A stretch of DNA of 58,867 nucleotides, from assembly GCA_017442535.1 (NCBI GenBank), contig JAFRZL010000037.1, positions 1-58,867 on the forward strand, read 5' to 3'. The notes under the pieces are model-generated. The model worked only from the letters and a program-made list of their open reading frames with translations. It was not told where the DNA came from and did no database searches. Of the stretch, positions 34,641-43,968 are shown one piece after another. How positions within the stretch are numbered: the first letter of the stretch is position 1; each line of letters begins with the position of its first letter. The stretch is from Bacillota bacterium (GTDB lineage: Bacteria; Bacillota; Clostridia; Lachnospirales; Bianqueaceae). Both the position numbers and the translations under genes were made by a program.

Positions 34641-35219
34641 TTAAGCCTCTTCCCGGGGTGCGCAGTGCAGCTGGCGGTAAAACCAGATGCCGTACAGGGC
34701 CATCGACAGCAGCTGCATGCCTACACAGGCAAAAATCATGATCATCGATACCGTCCTGGGCATCCCGCTCCACAGCAGGTGCAGGATCATGGTGGCATAG
34801 AGGAGGACCGTCGTCACTTTACCGTACCACCTTGCACTGTGGACCTCGCCGGTGCGCTTGATCGTCTCCAGACTGAGAATACCAAGCGTGATCTCCTTCA
34901 CGACCATCAGTCCGAGCGGTATGGCCATCAGCGGTACGCGCAGTACCAGACAGGTCAGCATAGCGGCCTGCGTCAGTTTATCCGCGATGGGATCAAGCGC
35001 CTTGCCAAGGTCGCTCACCATATTGAAATGTCGCGCGATATATCCATCCGCTATATCCGTCAGCGCGGATACGATCAGAATGATCGCAGTCCACAGGCCG
35101 TCATTCCGCCCCAGATAAAGCCAGATAAAGACCGGAATCAGACAAATCCGAAAAACCGACAGAATATTGGGAATCGTCCAATTGCTCTTGCGTTTACCCT
35201 CATGCTCAGTAGAATTCAT
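34641..35219 (-). CDS. pgsA: CDP-alcohol phosphatidyltransferase (PgsA-type)
   Basis: 192 aa integral membrane protein with about five hydrophobic helices. The catalytic CDP-alcohol phosphotransferase motif is complete: DIADGYIARHFN followed by SDLGKALDPIAD (D-x2-DG-x2-AR-x8-G-x3-D-x3-D). It is most likely phosphatidylglycerophosphate synthase, which makes PG precursor from CDP-diacylglycerol and glycerol-3-phosphate; a cardiolipin-synthase-like use cannot be excluded. AAGGAGG is 13 nt from the ATG at 35219, a rather long spacing. Confidence 0.88.
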   Translation of the reverse strand: MNSTEHEGKRKSNWTIPNILSVFRICLIPVFIWLYLGRNDGLWTAIILIVSALTDIADGYIARHFNMVSDLGKALDPIADKLTQAAMLTCLVLRVPLMAIPLGLMVVKEITLGILSLETIKRTGEVHSARWYGKVTTVLLYATMILHLLWSGMPRTVSMIMIFACVGMQLLSMALYGIWFYRQLHCAPREEA

Positions 35220-35331
35220 TTCTCTCTCTTATCCTCCTTGATGCTACGAAGAATATCATACACGAATTCAGGAAAAAAATCAAGTCCAAAAGAGAAATCG
35301 GCTCAAAATGCCTCGACAGATTGAATTCAAA

Positions 35332-35363
35332 AGCCCTTGCAGGTCTGTGCGCCTGCAAGGGCT
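35332..35363 (-). terminator. Terminator of the second esterase pair
   Basis: AGCCCTTGCAGG and CCTGCAAGGGCT form a perfect 12-bp stem with an 8-nt loop; T-rich on both strands. Confidence 0.85.
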
Positions 35364-35395
35364 TTGTTTTATACTAACATGCAGATTATCCGGCG

Positions 35396-36169
35396 TCAGC
35401 TGTAGAAGACAGGCGTGACCGGCTTGATCCCCAGAATCTCATCGATCCACTTGAACAGTGCTGCGTCCCAGAGCTTCCATTCGTGTGCAACGCCTGGGAA
35501 GATCTCGAACTGATACTCAAAGGGCAGATCCTTAAAGAACCATGTCAGCCCGTCGCCTTGGCCGCTTGGCTCGAGTGCTCCGGCAGCATGATAGATGCTC
35601 GGGAATGGTCCACCTTTTTCCACCAGACGGCGTGCCAGGAATTTGACGCCGTGCTCGGATTCGGCCGCGTTACCCTCACCAAAGACCAGGACATGGCGGC
35701 GTCCGCGGTAGGTGCCGTCATCCGTAAAGTATTGATCGGCAGCGTCTCCGCCCGAGAACGACCCGATCGCGCAGAAGGTCTCCGGGTATCCCAGGCCGAT
35801 CCGCAGGCAGCCGTAGGCACCGTTGGAGAGCCCGCCGACATAATTGTCTTCGCGTTTCGCGGACAGGCAGGGGAAGACTTCCCTCAGTCTCTCCACCAGC
35901 TCGACGCCCAGGAATTCAGCGTAATTCTGGCCGTGCACCATGTTGGTGAACATGGATTTATGGGCGGTGACAACGACGACCGCGATGCCGCGCTCGCGTG
36001 CATAACGCTCCAGATTGGTATAGCGGATCCACAGCGTATGATCACCGGTTGAGCCGTGATACAGCCAGAAGGTCTTAAGCGGCTTTTCAGGATTCTGCGG
36101 CAGGATAATGCTGACGGGAATATCCAGATTCAGGACTTCCGAATACAGATTCATTTCAATTAATGCCAT
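35396..36169 (-). CDS. Putative esterase (second pair), nucleophile Ser present
   Basis: 257 aa, same fold as the esterase at 6574-7332: LYHGSTGDHTLWIR (oxyanion hole), VGGLSNGAYGCLR (nucleophile Ser115), and VAHEWKLWD (His229), the family's usual HEWxxW ending. The shared ULN-YSEVL-type N terminus, W-I-R after the oxyanion motif and AKREDN before the nucleophile show that the two are paralogues. The catalytic Asp is not obvious in the region IYHAAGALEPSGQGDG. It begins 1 nt after the stop of a nucleophile-less homologue, giving the same dead-then-active order as in the first pair. Cytoplasmic; substrate unknown. Confidence 0.85.
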   Translation of the reverse strand: MALIEMNLYSEVLNLDIPVSIILPQNPEKPLKTFWLYHGSTGDHTLWIRYTNLERYARERGIAVVVVTAHKSMFTNMVHGQNYAEFLGVELVERLREVFPCLSAKREDNYVGGLSNGAYGCLRIGLGYPETFCAIGSFSGGDAADQYFTDDGTYRGRRHVLVFGEGNAAESEHGVKFLARRLVEKGGPFPSIYHAAGALEPSGQGDGLTWFFKDLPFEYQFEIFPGVAHEWKLWDAALFKWIDEILGIKPVTPVFYS

Positions 36170-36170
36170 C

Positions 36171-36872
36171 TTACTCCCTCACTTTCCCGGCAAGAACCGT
36201 CATGGGGTCTTCCGTTGTCAGATCAGCGGGGATCCCGGCTTTCTGCAGTGCTTCGTAGAGTCTCTGGTCCTCTTCGGATCCTCCGCAGAGCGTGATCTCG
36301 GGCAGAAGCCCTTTGCGCCCGAGCAGTGTCAATTGCCTGACGGCATTGGGCAGATGATTGGCGCTTCGCAGCATGAATTCTTTGGGACCGAATACATCTT
36401 CCATTTTGAGTGCGGGGATCGGATCGTCGTAGAAGCGGTCCGGCTCCAGCAGACCGTTAATCGAAATGGCCTTGCCGAACGCGACGGGCTGTTCCAGCGC
36501 GGCTCTGACCGCACCGTAGCCGCCCATGCCATAGCCCGCGACCAGGCGGTCTTCAGGCTTGTCGGACATATTGAACCAGCCCTTGCAGAGCGCAGCGATC
36601 TCTTTGACAATATAGTCCAGCATATCATAGCCGTAATACATATTGACATAAAAGCTGTTCAGGCAGGAGGGCATCACGACAACGGTTCCCGACCCCTCAA
36701 AAACGGATTCCACCGTATAACGGCGCATCCAGGAAGTATTGTTGCCGGCCACATCATGCAGCAGAATCGCCAGCTTAAAAGGCCCCTTCTCACCGCGGCC
36801 CGGTACCAGCATATCGACCGGAAGCGGCGTGCGAGGAGCATGAGTCTGAATTTGCATGCGTAAATAATCCAA
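36171..36872 (-). CDS. Pseudo-esterase (nucleophile Ser replaced by Gly), TTG start
   Basis: 233 aa from a TTG at 36872, chosen because AAAGGGGG is 8 nt upstream; the next ATG is too far. The fold follows the neighbouring esterase: LLHDVAGNNTSWMRR in place of the oxyanion motif HGG, and VAGYGMGGYGAVRAA with Gly115 where the nucleophile should be. The C terminus ends without a catalytic His. It resembles the pseudo-esterase at 7332-8024 in length, in the GYGxM context, and in the conserved segments GWF and FGPKE/FGPRE. The first gene of a two-gene unit; no clear promoter is visible in the 115 nt between it and the oxidoreductase gene. Confidence 0.82.
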   Translation of the reverse strand: MDYLRMQIQTHAPRTPLPVDMLVPGRGEKGPFKLAILLHDVAGNNTSWMRRYTVESVFEGSGTVVVMPSCLNSFYVNMYYGYDMLDYIVKEIAALCKGWFNMSDKPEDRLVAGYGMGGYGAVRAALEQPVAFGKAISINGLLEPDRFYDDPIPALKMEDVFGPKEFMLRSANHLPNAVRQLTLLGRKGLLPEITLCGGSEEDQRLYEALQKAGIPADLTTEDPMTVLAGKVRE

Positions 36873-36934
36873 ATGCTTAACCCCCTTTTTGATGATCCGC
36901 CGGATCATCCGGAGATGCCCGGCGGTTGTTTCTT

Positions 36935-36967
36935 AAAAACAGAGGCTGTCCGCGGACGGACAGCCTC
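36935..36967 (-). terminator. Terminator of the pyruvate:ferredoxin oxidoreductase gene
   Basis: GAGGCTGTCCG / CGGACAGCCTC hairpin followed by TGTTTTTAAG on the minus strand. Confidence 0.88.
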
Positions 36968-36987
36968 CATTAACTGACTTGAAAGAA

Positions 36988-39900
36988 TTACTCAGCAGTC
37001 GGAGCGTACAGATCTACCAGCTTCTTGAGGTAAGCGTACTTCTCCTCCGCTTCGGCCTGGGACTTCGCGAAGAGCCTGTCGGCACGGGCGGGGTTGGAAT
37101 TCTTCAGGGAGGAGTAACGAACCTCACCCATCAGGAACTCCTTATAGTCGCCGGTCGGAGCCTTGCTGTCCAGACTGAACGGATTCTTGCCCTCTGCAAT
37201 CAGAGCCGGGTTGTAACGGAAGTTGTTCCAGTAACCGGACTCAACCGCGAGCTTCTCCTCGGTCTGCGCCTTGCTCATGCCCTTACGGATACCATGGTTG
37301 ATACAGGGAGCGTAAGCGATGATGATCGACGGTCCGGGATAAGCCTCGGCCTCCTGGAAGGCCTTCAGGCACTGGTTGTAATCGGCGCCCATGGAAACCT
37401 GAGCAACGTAGACATAACCATAGCTCATTGCGATGGCAGCCAGGTCTTTCTTCTTGGTTTCCTTACCGGCAGCGGCAAACTGAGCGATCGCGCCGGTACG
37501 GGTGGACTTGGAGGACTGTCCGCCGGTATTGGAGTAAACTTCGGTATCGAATACCAGAACGTTTACATCGTTGCCCGCAGCCAGAACGTGGTCCAGACCG
37601 CCAAAGCCGATATCATAGGCCCAGCCGTCACCACCAAGGATCCACTGGCTCTTCTTGGCCAGGAAGTCCTTATTCTTGACGATTTCCTTGCAGGTCTCGC
37701 ACTCACAGCCTTCCAGAGCGGCGACCAGCTTGTCGGTGGCAGCGCCGTTCAGAGCGCCGACACTGAAGGTATCCAGGTATTCCTGGCATGCAGCCTTGAC
37801 TTCATCGGAAGCCTTGTCGGAAGCGGCAACCGCCTCGACCTTGGACTTCAGGCCGTCACGCAGCGCTCTCTGAGCGAGGAACATGCCGTATCCGAATTCC
37901 GCGTTATCCTCAAACAGGGAGTTGGCCCAGGCGGGACCCTGACCCTTCTGGTTGACGGTGTAAGGCGTGGACGGACTGGAGTTGCCCCAGATGGAGGAAC
38001 AACCGGTAGCATTGGCAATATACATACGATTGCCGAAGAGCTGAGTCGCGAGCTTCGCATAAGGAGTCTCGCCGCAGCCTGCGCAGGCGCCGGAGAACTC
38101 AAGCAGAGGCTTGTGGAACTGGCTGCCCTTTACGGTCGTATCTTTGAACTTGGCGAATACTTCGGGCTTCTCGGGCAGAGCCTGCGTATAATCGAATACG
38201 GGCTGCTCGTCCAGATGAGCATCCAGACGCTCCATAGCCAGAGCCTTGGCACCCTTCTTGCCGGGGCAGACATTCGCGCAGGATCCGCAGCCGGTGCAGT
38301 CCAGAACGGAAACGGTAACCGCGAAGACGTATCCGGGCATACCGGTCATCGGCAGGGTCTTGGTGCCCTCGGGCAGAGCCGCAGCTTCCTCAGCAGTCAT
38401 AACAGCCGGACGAATGACGGCATGCGGACATACATAGGAGCAGAAATTACACTGGATGCAGTTGTCGGGATTCCATACGGGAACCGTAACCGCGATACCG
38501 CGCTTCTCAAAAGCGGAGGAACCGGACGGAGTGGAACCGTCAACATATGCCTTGAAAGCGGAAACAGGCAGCGTATTGCCTTCCTGAGCACTGACCTTGG
38601 ACTGTACATTGTTGACAAAGTCAACGACATCCTGGCGCTCGCCCTTGGCAACGGTGAAGTCAAGACCTTCGTCCTTGGCATCCTTCCAGCTCTCGGGAAC
38701 GGTGACTTCGATAACCTGCTTGGCACCTTCTTCGATCGCGGCCCAGTTCTTAAGCACGATATCCTCGCCCTTGCGGCCGTAGGTGGCCTTGGCAGCGGCC
38801 TTCATCAGGTCGATCGCCTTTTCCTCGGGGATGATGTTCGCCAGCTTGAAGAAAGCGGACTGCAGAATGGTGTTGATACGGGTCGGGCCCATGCCGGTCT
38901 CGATACCGATCTTAACGCCATCGATGGTGTAGAACTTGATATTGTGGTCAGCGATGAACTTCTTGACCTGACCGGGCAGATGCTCCTCAAGGCCCTGGGC
39001 ATCCCAGCTGCAGTTCAGCAGGAAGGTGCCGCCGTCCACGAGCTCCTGAACCATATTATACTTGCGGATATAAGCCGGATTATGGCAGGCTACGAAATTG
39101 GCCTTATGGATCAGATAGGTGGACTTGATGGGGGTATGACCGAAGCGCAGGTGGCTCATGGTCACGCCGCCGGACTTCTTGGAGTCATAATCAAAGTACG
39201 CCTGAGCATACATATCGGTGTTGTCGCCGATGATCTTGATGGAGTTCTTGTTGGCACCTACGGTACCGTCGGCGCCCAGACCCCAGAACTTGCAGTTGAT
39301 GGTGCCCTCGGGGGTCGTGATCAGCTGCTCGCCGAGAGGCAGTGACAGATTGGTCACATCGTCTTCGATGCCGACCGTGAATCTCTGCTTGGAGTCGTTA
39401 TCATATACAGCCACGATCTGAGTGGGGGTCGTGTCCTTGGAGCCCAGTCCGTAACGGCCGGTGAATACCGGAACCTGATCGAACTTGGTGCCCTTAAGAG
39501 CAGCCACAACATCCAGATACAGAGGCTCACCCAGTGAGCCGGGCTCCTTGGTACGGTCCAGAACGGTGATTCTCTTGACCGTCTCGGGGATGGCGGCAAC
39601 CAGAGCCTCAGCGCAGAACGGACGGTACAGGCGAACCTTTACCAGACCGACCTTCTCGCCCTTGGCCAGCAGGTAGTCAACGGTCTCCTCGATCGTATCA
39701 TTGACGGAACCCATCGCGATGATAACCTTCTCGGCATCGGGAGCGCCGTAGTAGTTGAACAGCTTATAATCCGTACCGATCTTGGCATTGACCTTGTCCA
39801 TATAGGTCTGAACGATCGCCGGCAGAGCATCGTAATACGGGTTGCAGGCTTCACGGGCCTGGAAGAAAATGTCGGGGTTCTGAGCAGAGCCTCTCTGGCA

Positions 39901-40539
39901 GGGATGGTTGGGATTAAGGGCGTTCTTGCGGAAAGCCTCTACCGCGTCCATATCCAGCATTTCCTTGAGGTCTTCGTAATCCCAGGTCTCGATCTTCTGG
40001 ATCTCGTGGGAGGTGCGGAATCCGTCAAAGAAATTGATGAAGGGTACGCGGCCCTTGATCGCGGCCAGGTGAGCGACGGGCGTCAGGTCCATAACTTCCT
40101 GTACGCTGGATTCACAGAGCATGGCGCAGCCGGTCTGGCGGCAGGCATAGACATCGGAATGATCGCCGAAAATCGACAGGGCGTGGCTGGCAATTGCACG
40201 TGCGGATACATTGATAACACCGGGCAGCTGCTCACCGGCAATTTTGTACAGATTGGGGATCATCAGCAGCAGTCCCTGGGAAGCGGTATAGGTGGTGGTC
40301 AGCGCACCCGCGGCCAGAGAACCATGAACGGTTCCGGCGGCACCGGCTTCGGACTGCATCTCGGTAATCTGTACTGTCTGGCCGAATACATTGGTGCGGC
40401 CTGCAGTCGCCCATTCGTCCGTGGCTTCTGCCATGACGGAAGACGGCGTAATCGGATAAATAGCCGCTACTTCGGTATATGCGTAGGACGCATGCGCCGC
40501 AGCGTGGTTACCATCCATTGTTTTCATACTTCTTGCCAT
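36988..40539 (-). CDS. nifJ: Pyruvate:ferredoxin (flavodoxin) oxidoreductase, single chain
   Basis: 1183 aa from the ATG at 40539 (AAAGGA 8 nt upstream). The domains run as in homodimeric PFOR: pyrimidine-binding domain (MDGNHAAAHASYAYTEVAAIYPITP), the CoA-binding region, a two-cluster ferredoxin domain (CIQCNFCSYVCP and CTGCGSCANVCP), and the thiamine-diphosphate domain (GGDGWAYDIGFGGLDHVL, VYSNTGGQSSKSTRTG). Cys in SGACAGCGETPYAKL and near the C terminus hold the third cluster. It oxidises pyruvate with CoA to acetyl-CoA, CO2 and reduced ferredoxin, the core step of anaerobic glycolysis. Single-gene unit with its own promoter and terminator. Confidence 0.97.
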   Translation of the reverse strand: MARSMKTMDGNHAAAHASYAYTEVAAIYPITPSSVMAEATDEWATAGRTNVFGQTVQITEMQSEAGAAGTVHGSLAAGALTTTYTASQGLLLMIPNLYKIAGEQLPGVINVSARAIASHALSIFGDHSDVYACRQTGCAMLCESSVQEVMDLTPVAHLAAIKGRVPFINFFDGFRTSHEIQKIETWDYEDLKEMLDMDAVEAFRKNALNPNHPCQRGSAQNPDIFFQAREACNPYYDALPAIVQTYMDKVNAKIGTDYKLFNYYGAPDAEKVIIAMGSVNDTIEETVDYLLAKGEKVGLVKVRLYRPFCAEALVAAIPETVKRITVLDRTKEPGSLGEPLYLDVVAALKGTKFDQVPVFTGRYGLGSKDTTPTQIVAVYDNDSKQRFTVGIEDDVTNLSLPLGEQLITTPEGTINCKFWGLGADGTVGANKNSIKIIGDNTDMYAQAYFDYDSKKSGGVTMSHLRFGHTPIKSTYLIHKANFVACHNPAYIRKYNMVQELVDGGTFLLNCSWDAQGLEEHLPGQVKKFIADHNIKFYTIDGVKIGIETGMGPTRINTILQSAFFKLANIIPEEKAIDLMKAAAKATYGRKGEDIVLKNWAAIEEGAKQVIEVTVPESWKDAKDEGLDFTVAKGERQDVVDFVNNVQSKVSAQEGNTLPVSAFKAYVDGSTPSGSSAFEKRGIAVTVPVWNPDNCIQCNFCSYVCPHAVIRPAVMTAEEAAALPEGTKTLPMTGMPGYVFAVTVSVLDCTGCGSCANVCPGKKGAKALAMERLDAHLDEQPVFDYTQALPEKPEVFAKFKDTTVKGSQFHKPLLEFSGACAGCGETPYAKLATQLFGNRMYIANATGCSSIWGNSSPSTPYTVNQKGQGPAWANSLFEDNAEFGYGMFLAQRALRDGLKSKVEAVAASDKASDEVKAACQEYLDTFSVGALNGAATDKLVAALEGCECETCKEIVKNKDFLAKKSQWILGGDGWAYDIGFGGLDHVLAAGNDVNVLVFDTEVYSNTGGQSSKSTRTGAIAQFAAAGKETKKKDLAAIAMSYGYVYVAQVSMGADYNQCLKAFQEAEAYPGPSIIIAYAPCINHGIRKGMSKAQTEEKLAVESGYWNNFRYNPALIAEGKNPFSLDSKAPTGDYKEFLMGEVRYSSLKNSNPARADRLFAKSQAEAEEKYAYLKKLVDLYAPTAE

Positions 40540-40635
40540 TGGATACATCCTTTCTTTCTGGGCTAGCGCCCTGGAGTTTATGATGAAAGATGCCACGAAC
40601 ATGCCAATAACAGGCATCTCTTCATACCTATGTTC

Positions 40636-40664
40636 AGTATAGCATTATTTCCGGGAATTGTAAA
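40636..40664 (-). promoter_or_regulatory. Promoter of the pyruvate:ferredoxin oxidoreductase gene
   Basis: -35 TTTACA (40659-40664), 17-nt spacer, -10 TATACT (40636-40641). The roughly 90-nt leader can form a GATGCC / GGCATC stem. No terminator separates it clearly from the cyclophilin gene upstream, so some read-through is possible. Confidence 0.7.
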
Positions 40665-40683
40665 GAGAAACAATAATATTTAT

Positions 40684-41505
40684 TTAGCTGCCGAACTTAT
40701 AAATCTCGATGTGCTGCACCACAACATCCTCGATCGGCTTGTCTTTGAGCGCGACCGTCTGATCCTTGCCGTACTTGATGATCGCTTCGTTGATCTCTTT
40801 TTCGCCGTAAGTCCTGACATTGCAGATCGCGTCCACGATATCCATGCCCTCGACGACCTGGCCGAATACGGTATGCGTATACTGCGAATATGCGTCGGGG
40901 TAGGTCTTGGCACGCAGGTTGGACATCTGGAAGTCCAGATAGATGGCGCCGCCGACTTCCGCGAATTTATTGATCTTGGCATCATCGACCTTGTATTTGT
41001 CGGCGATGTCGAGGTTCAGGCGCTGATAGAAGTCCACATCTTTATCCTGCTGAGTGATGATGAAGAACTGGCTGCCGTTGGTATTCGGGCCGCGGTTGGC
41101 CATGCAGAGGGCTCCGCGGTAAGTGCCGAGATAGGAGCAGTTCTCATCGTCAAAGGTCTTGCCCCAGATGCTCTCGCCGCCGGTGCCGGTGCCGTTCGGG
41201 TCACCGCTCTGGATCATAAAGTCTTTGATGACACGGTGGAAAAGCAGTCCGTCATAATAGCCTTCTTTAGCGTGGGTCACGAAATTCTCGACCGTCTTGG
41301 GCGCCTCCTTGGGGAAAAGCCGGATGACGATATTGCCCATACTGGTCTCGATGCGCGCCATGGTATCTCCCTTTGCCGGAGCCTCGAACTGTTTTTCGTA
41401 ATAGGAATCGCTATAATGTTTATAAACGCTGGAATCTTTGCATCCCATGCCGGAAACCGCCAGTAAAAGCAGTATCCCGACGATCGCCATGATCTTTCTC
41501 TTCAT
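40684..41505 (-). CDS. Cyclophilin-type peptidyl-prolyl isomerase lipoprotein
   Basis: 273 aa, GGAGG upstream. Signal [19 protein letters not shown] leads to a slightly unusual lipobox GMGC (Cys22). The cyclophilin domain follows: [38 protein letters not shown] (catalytic Arg in FHR), [15 protein letters not shown]. An insertion of about 40 residues lies before the [12 protein letters not shown] end motif. It would help fold exported proteins at the outer membrane surface. Last gene of the tmk-headed operon, 13 nt after murG. Confidence 0.92.
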   Translation of the reverse strand: MKRKIMAIVGILLLLAVSGMGCKDSSVYKHYSDSYYEKQFEAPAKGDTMARIETSMGNIVIRLFPKEAPKTVENFVTHAKEGYYDGLLFHRVIKDFMIQSGDPNGTGTGGESIWGKTFDDENCSYLGTYRGALCMANRGPNTNGSQFFIITQQDKDVDFYQRLNLDIADKYKVDDAKINKFAEVGGAIYLDFQMSNLRAKTYPDAYSQYTHTVFGQVVEGMDIVDAICNVRTYGEKEINEAIIKYGKDQTVALKDKPIEDVVVQHIEIYKFGS

Positions 41506-41518
41506 GATACTTCCTCCA

Positions 41519-42610
41519 TTACTTCTCTTTATCCTGCAAAGCGGCCTGCTCGATGATCTCGAGTACCCGCAGATTGCCGTTCTGTCCCGGATCGCGCTGC
41601 ATCGCTTCTCTGTATTGATCCCGATGCTGATAGACTTCCCGGGCGGAGGCGAGGATCGTCTCCGGATTCATCTTTTCCTGCTCAAGCGTCAGACTGAAGC
41701 CCTTTCCGGTGAAGGATGCCGCGTTCAGGATCTGATCGCCCCGGCTCGCGGAAAGAGGCAGGGGCACCAGTACATTGGGCAGCCGGAGCGCCAGGATCTC
41801 CGCCAGCGAGTTCGCACCGGCGCGGCACATCGTGAGATCGGCCGCCGCGTAGAAATGCGGCATTTCCTCATTCGCGTATTCAATCTGGTAGTAGCCGGGC
41901 GTGCCCTCAAGGGACGGATCCGCATTGCCTTTGCCGCAGAGATGCAGGACCTCGAATTCGGGCAGCACCTTGGGAAGCGCTTCCCGGATGCCGTCATTCA
42001 GTGCCTTGGCACCGGTGCTCCCGCCCATCACCAGCAGGATGGGCTTTGTCCCGGAGAGGCCGCTGATCGCAAGTCCCTGCTCACGGCTCCCGGCAAGCAA
42101 ACTGTCCCGGATCGGTGTTCCGGTATAAACGCCCTTGCCGTGACGGATCTTATCGAGCGCCTCGGGAAAATTCACGCAGACCTTGGTCGCGAAGGGGACG
42201 GAGAGTTTATTCGCAAGACCGGGCGTGATGTCCGACTCGTGGCAGACGACCGGTACATGGTAACGGTGCGCGGCGATCACGACCGGGACGCTGACGAAGC
42301 CGCCTTTCGAGAAAACCACATCCGGCTTAAGCTCGCGGATCAGCCGTTTGGCCTGACGGATCCCTCTGAGCACATGGAAGGGCATGGTCAGGTTCTCCAC
42401 CGTAAAATAGCGGTTCAGCCGTTCGGAATCGATCCCGTAATAGGGGATCTTCATCTCCCCGATCAGGCGGCGCTCCATTCCGTCCTCGCTGCCGATATAA
42501 ATCACTTCATGCCCGCGTTCCTGCAGATAGGGAATCAGAGCCATGTTGGGGGTGACATGCCCTCCGGTGCCTCCGCCGGTCAGAATCACCCGCAGATGCT
42601 TTGTCTCCAT
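41519..42610 (-). CDS. murG: MurG, lipid II-forming GlcNAc transferase
   Basis: 363 aa from the ATG at 42610, which overlaps the stop of the HIT gene (TGATG). [18 protein letters not shown] is the N-terminal glycine-loop motif, and [11 protein letters not shown] and [12 protein letters not shown] the UDP-GlcNAc-binding regions. It adds GlcNAc to lipid I on the inner membrane face. Unusually it is not in a division/cell-wall cluster but follows a HIT-family gene. Confidence 0.95.
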   Translation of the reverse strand: METKHLRVILTGGGTGGHVTPNMALIPYLQERGHEVIYIGSEDGMERRLIGEMKIPYYGIDSERLNRYFTVENLTMPFHVLRGIRQAKRLIRELKPDVVFSKGGFVSVPVVIAAHRYHVPVVCHESDITPGLANKLSVPFATKVCVNFPEALDKIRHGKGVYTGTPIRDSLLAGSREQGLAISGLSGTKPILLVMGGSTGAKALNDGIREALPKVLPEFEVLHLCGKGNADPSLEGTPGYYQIEYANEEMPHFYAAADLTMCRAGANSLAEILALRLPNVLVPLPLSASRGDQILNAASFTGKGFSLTLEQEKMNPETILASAREVYQHRDQYREAMQRDPGQNGNLRVLEIIEQAALQDKEK

Positions 42611-43029
42611 CAGGCTTCCCCCAATCCGGCACGGATCTCGGCCGCGGCGGAGTGGATGGCTTCGCTGCCCGGGGCGGTCGGCACCCAAGACATCCGGACC
42701 GTGTCGCCCACGTAGCGGGGAATCAGATGCATATGATAATGCCTGACCGTCTGTCCGGCGGCCTCGCCGTTATTCTGCAGCACATTGATCCCGTCAGGAT
42801 GAAGGGTATTGTTCATGGCGCGGACGACACGCTGCGCGGTCTTGATCACAGCGACGGCGCTCGCCTCGTCAAGCTTGGTGAAATCATCCGCGTGACGCTT
42901 GGGAATAACCAACAGATGTCCGGGGTTGGCCGGTGAAATATCCGCTACCACCCTGACGTCCTCCGTCTCAAGCACTGTCTCGGAGGGGATCTCTCCTGAG
43001 GCGATCATGCAAAAAATACAACCATCCAT
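42610..43029 (-). CDS. HIT-family nucleotide hydrolase
   Basis: 139 aa, GGAAAGGAG upstream. The catalytic histidine triad is RHYHMHLIP (H-x-H-x-H). The N terminus CIFCMIASGEIP carries the Cys pair of zinc-binding Hint-type members. It should hydrolyse purine nucleoside phosphoramidates or dinucleotides. Overlaps murG by one base. Confidence 0.94.
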   Translation of the reverse strand: MDGCIFCMIASGEIPSETVLETEDVRVVADISPANPGHLLVIPKRHADDFTKLDEASAVAVIKTAQRVVRAMNNTLHPDGINVLQNNGEAAGQTVRHYHMHLIPRYVGDTVRMSWVPTAPGSEAIHSAAAEIRAGLGEA

Positions 43030-43073
43030 GATAATTCTCCTTTCCGGGCAGCCTGTCGGCGCCCTGCGGGCGA

Positions 43074-43940
43074 TCAGGCCGAAGGCCCGTCCCCGTCCGT
43101 CTTTTTTTCTTTAAGAAGCGCTTCATAAACCTCGCGCCTCGGAATGCCCCTGTCCCGGGCCACTTTTTTCATGGCCTCTTTGGCCGGAAGGTCCGGATAC
43201 AGCTGCATATGTTCGGTAAAGCTCATATTCTCCCACCTGGCCTGCTGCTCGCGGGTCAGTTCCCCGGGGTCTGCTCCGCCCAGGATCAGGACGTATTCGC
43301 CCCGCGGCTCGGTCGTCCGGTAGTATTCCACTGCTTCGCCCAGCGTCATTCTGAGCAGTTCTTCATGCACCTTGGTGAGTTCCCGGGCCAGTGCCGCAGG
43401 ACGGTCGCCAAGTGCCTCCAGCAGCTGTTCGAGCGTCTTGCGGAGGCGATGCGGGGCTTCGTAGAGGATCACCGTCCTCTCCTCTGTCCGTAACCGTGCG
43501 AGCACTTCTGCTCTCTCTTTGGAGGACGCGGGCAGGAACCCCTCAAAGACAAAGCGGCGGCTCGGCATGCCCGACATGGAGAGTGCTGTGATAAAGGCGC
43601 AGGGACCGGGCACAGCCGTCACCCTGATGCCGTCCTCGTGGCAGCGCCTTACCAGGATCTCGCCCGGATCTGAAATCGCGGGCGTCCCGGCGTCGCTTAC
43701 CAGGACAACATGCTTGCCTTCTTTAAGCCGTGCCAGAATCTCGTCCGAGCGGTCGGCTTCGTTGTCCTTATGGCAGCTGATCATGGGCGTGCGGATATCA
43801 AAATGATTCAGCAGTCCCAGTGTATGCCGGGTATCCTCGGCGGCAATCAGATCGGCTCCGCGCAGCGCTTCAAGCGCTCTGGCCGAGATATCTTCCAGAT
43901 TGCCGATCGGAGTGGCGCAAACGGTTAAAGTCCCGCTCAT
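43074..43940 (-). CDS. rsmI: 16S rRNA (cytidine1402-2'-O)-methyltransferase
   Basis: 288 aa, GGAGG upstream. It is a tetrapyrrole-methylase-like fold: TVCATPIGNLEDIS, AEDTRHT, VSDAGTPAISDPG and VPGPCAFITALSMSGMP are diagnostic RsmI motifs. It methylates C1402 in the ribosomal decoding centre. The end of the tmk-to-rsmI run is known from Bacillus; the gene between it and trmN6 is unusual. Confidence 0.95.
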   Translation of the reverse strand: MSGTLTVCATPIGNLEDISARALEALRGADLIAAEDTRHTLGLLNHFDIRTPMISCHKDNEADRSDEILARLKEGKHVVLVSDAGTPAISDPGEILVRRCHEDGIRVTAVPGPCAFITALSMSGMPSRRFVFEGFLPASSKERAEVLARLRTEERTVILYEAPHRLRKTLEQLLEALGDRPAALARELTKVHEELLRMTLGEAVEYYRTTEPRGEYVLILGGADPGELTREQQARWENMSFTEHMQLYPDLPAKEAMKKVARDRGIPRREVYEALLKEKKTDGDGPSA

Positions 43941-43968
43941 TCCGCTATTCCTCCCTCCTGGGTCCGTG

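Noticed and set aside
36979..39345. 788-codon open frame on the plus strand
   Set aside because: Antisense to the pyruvate:ferredoxin oxidoreductase gene with low-complexity Gly/Leu/Val content; a shadow frame.
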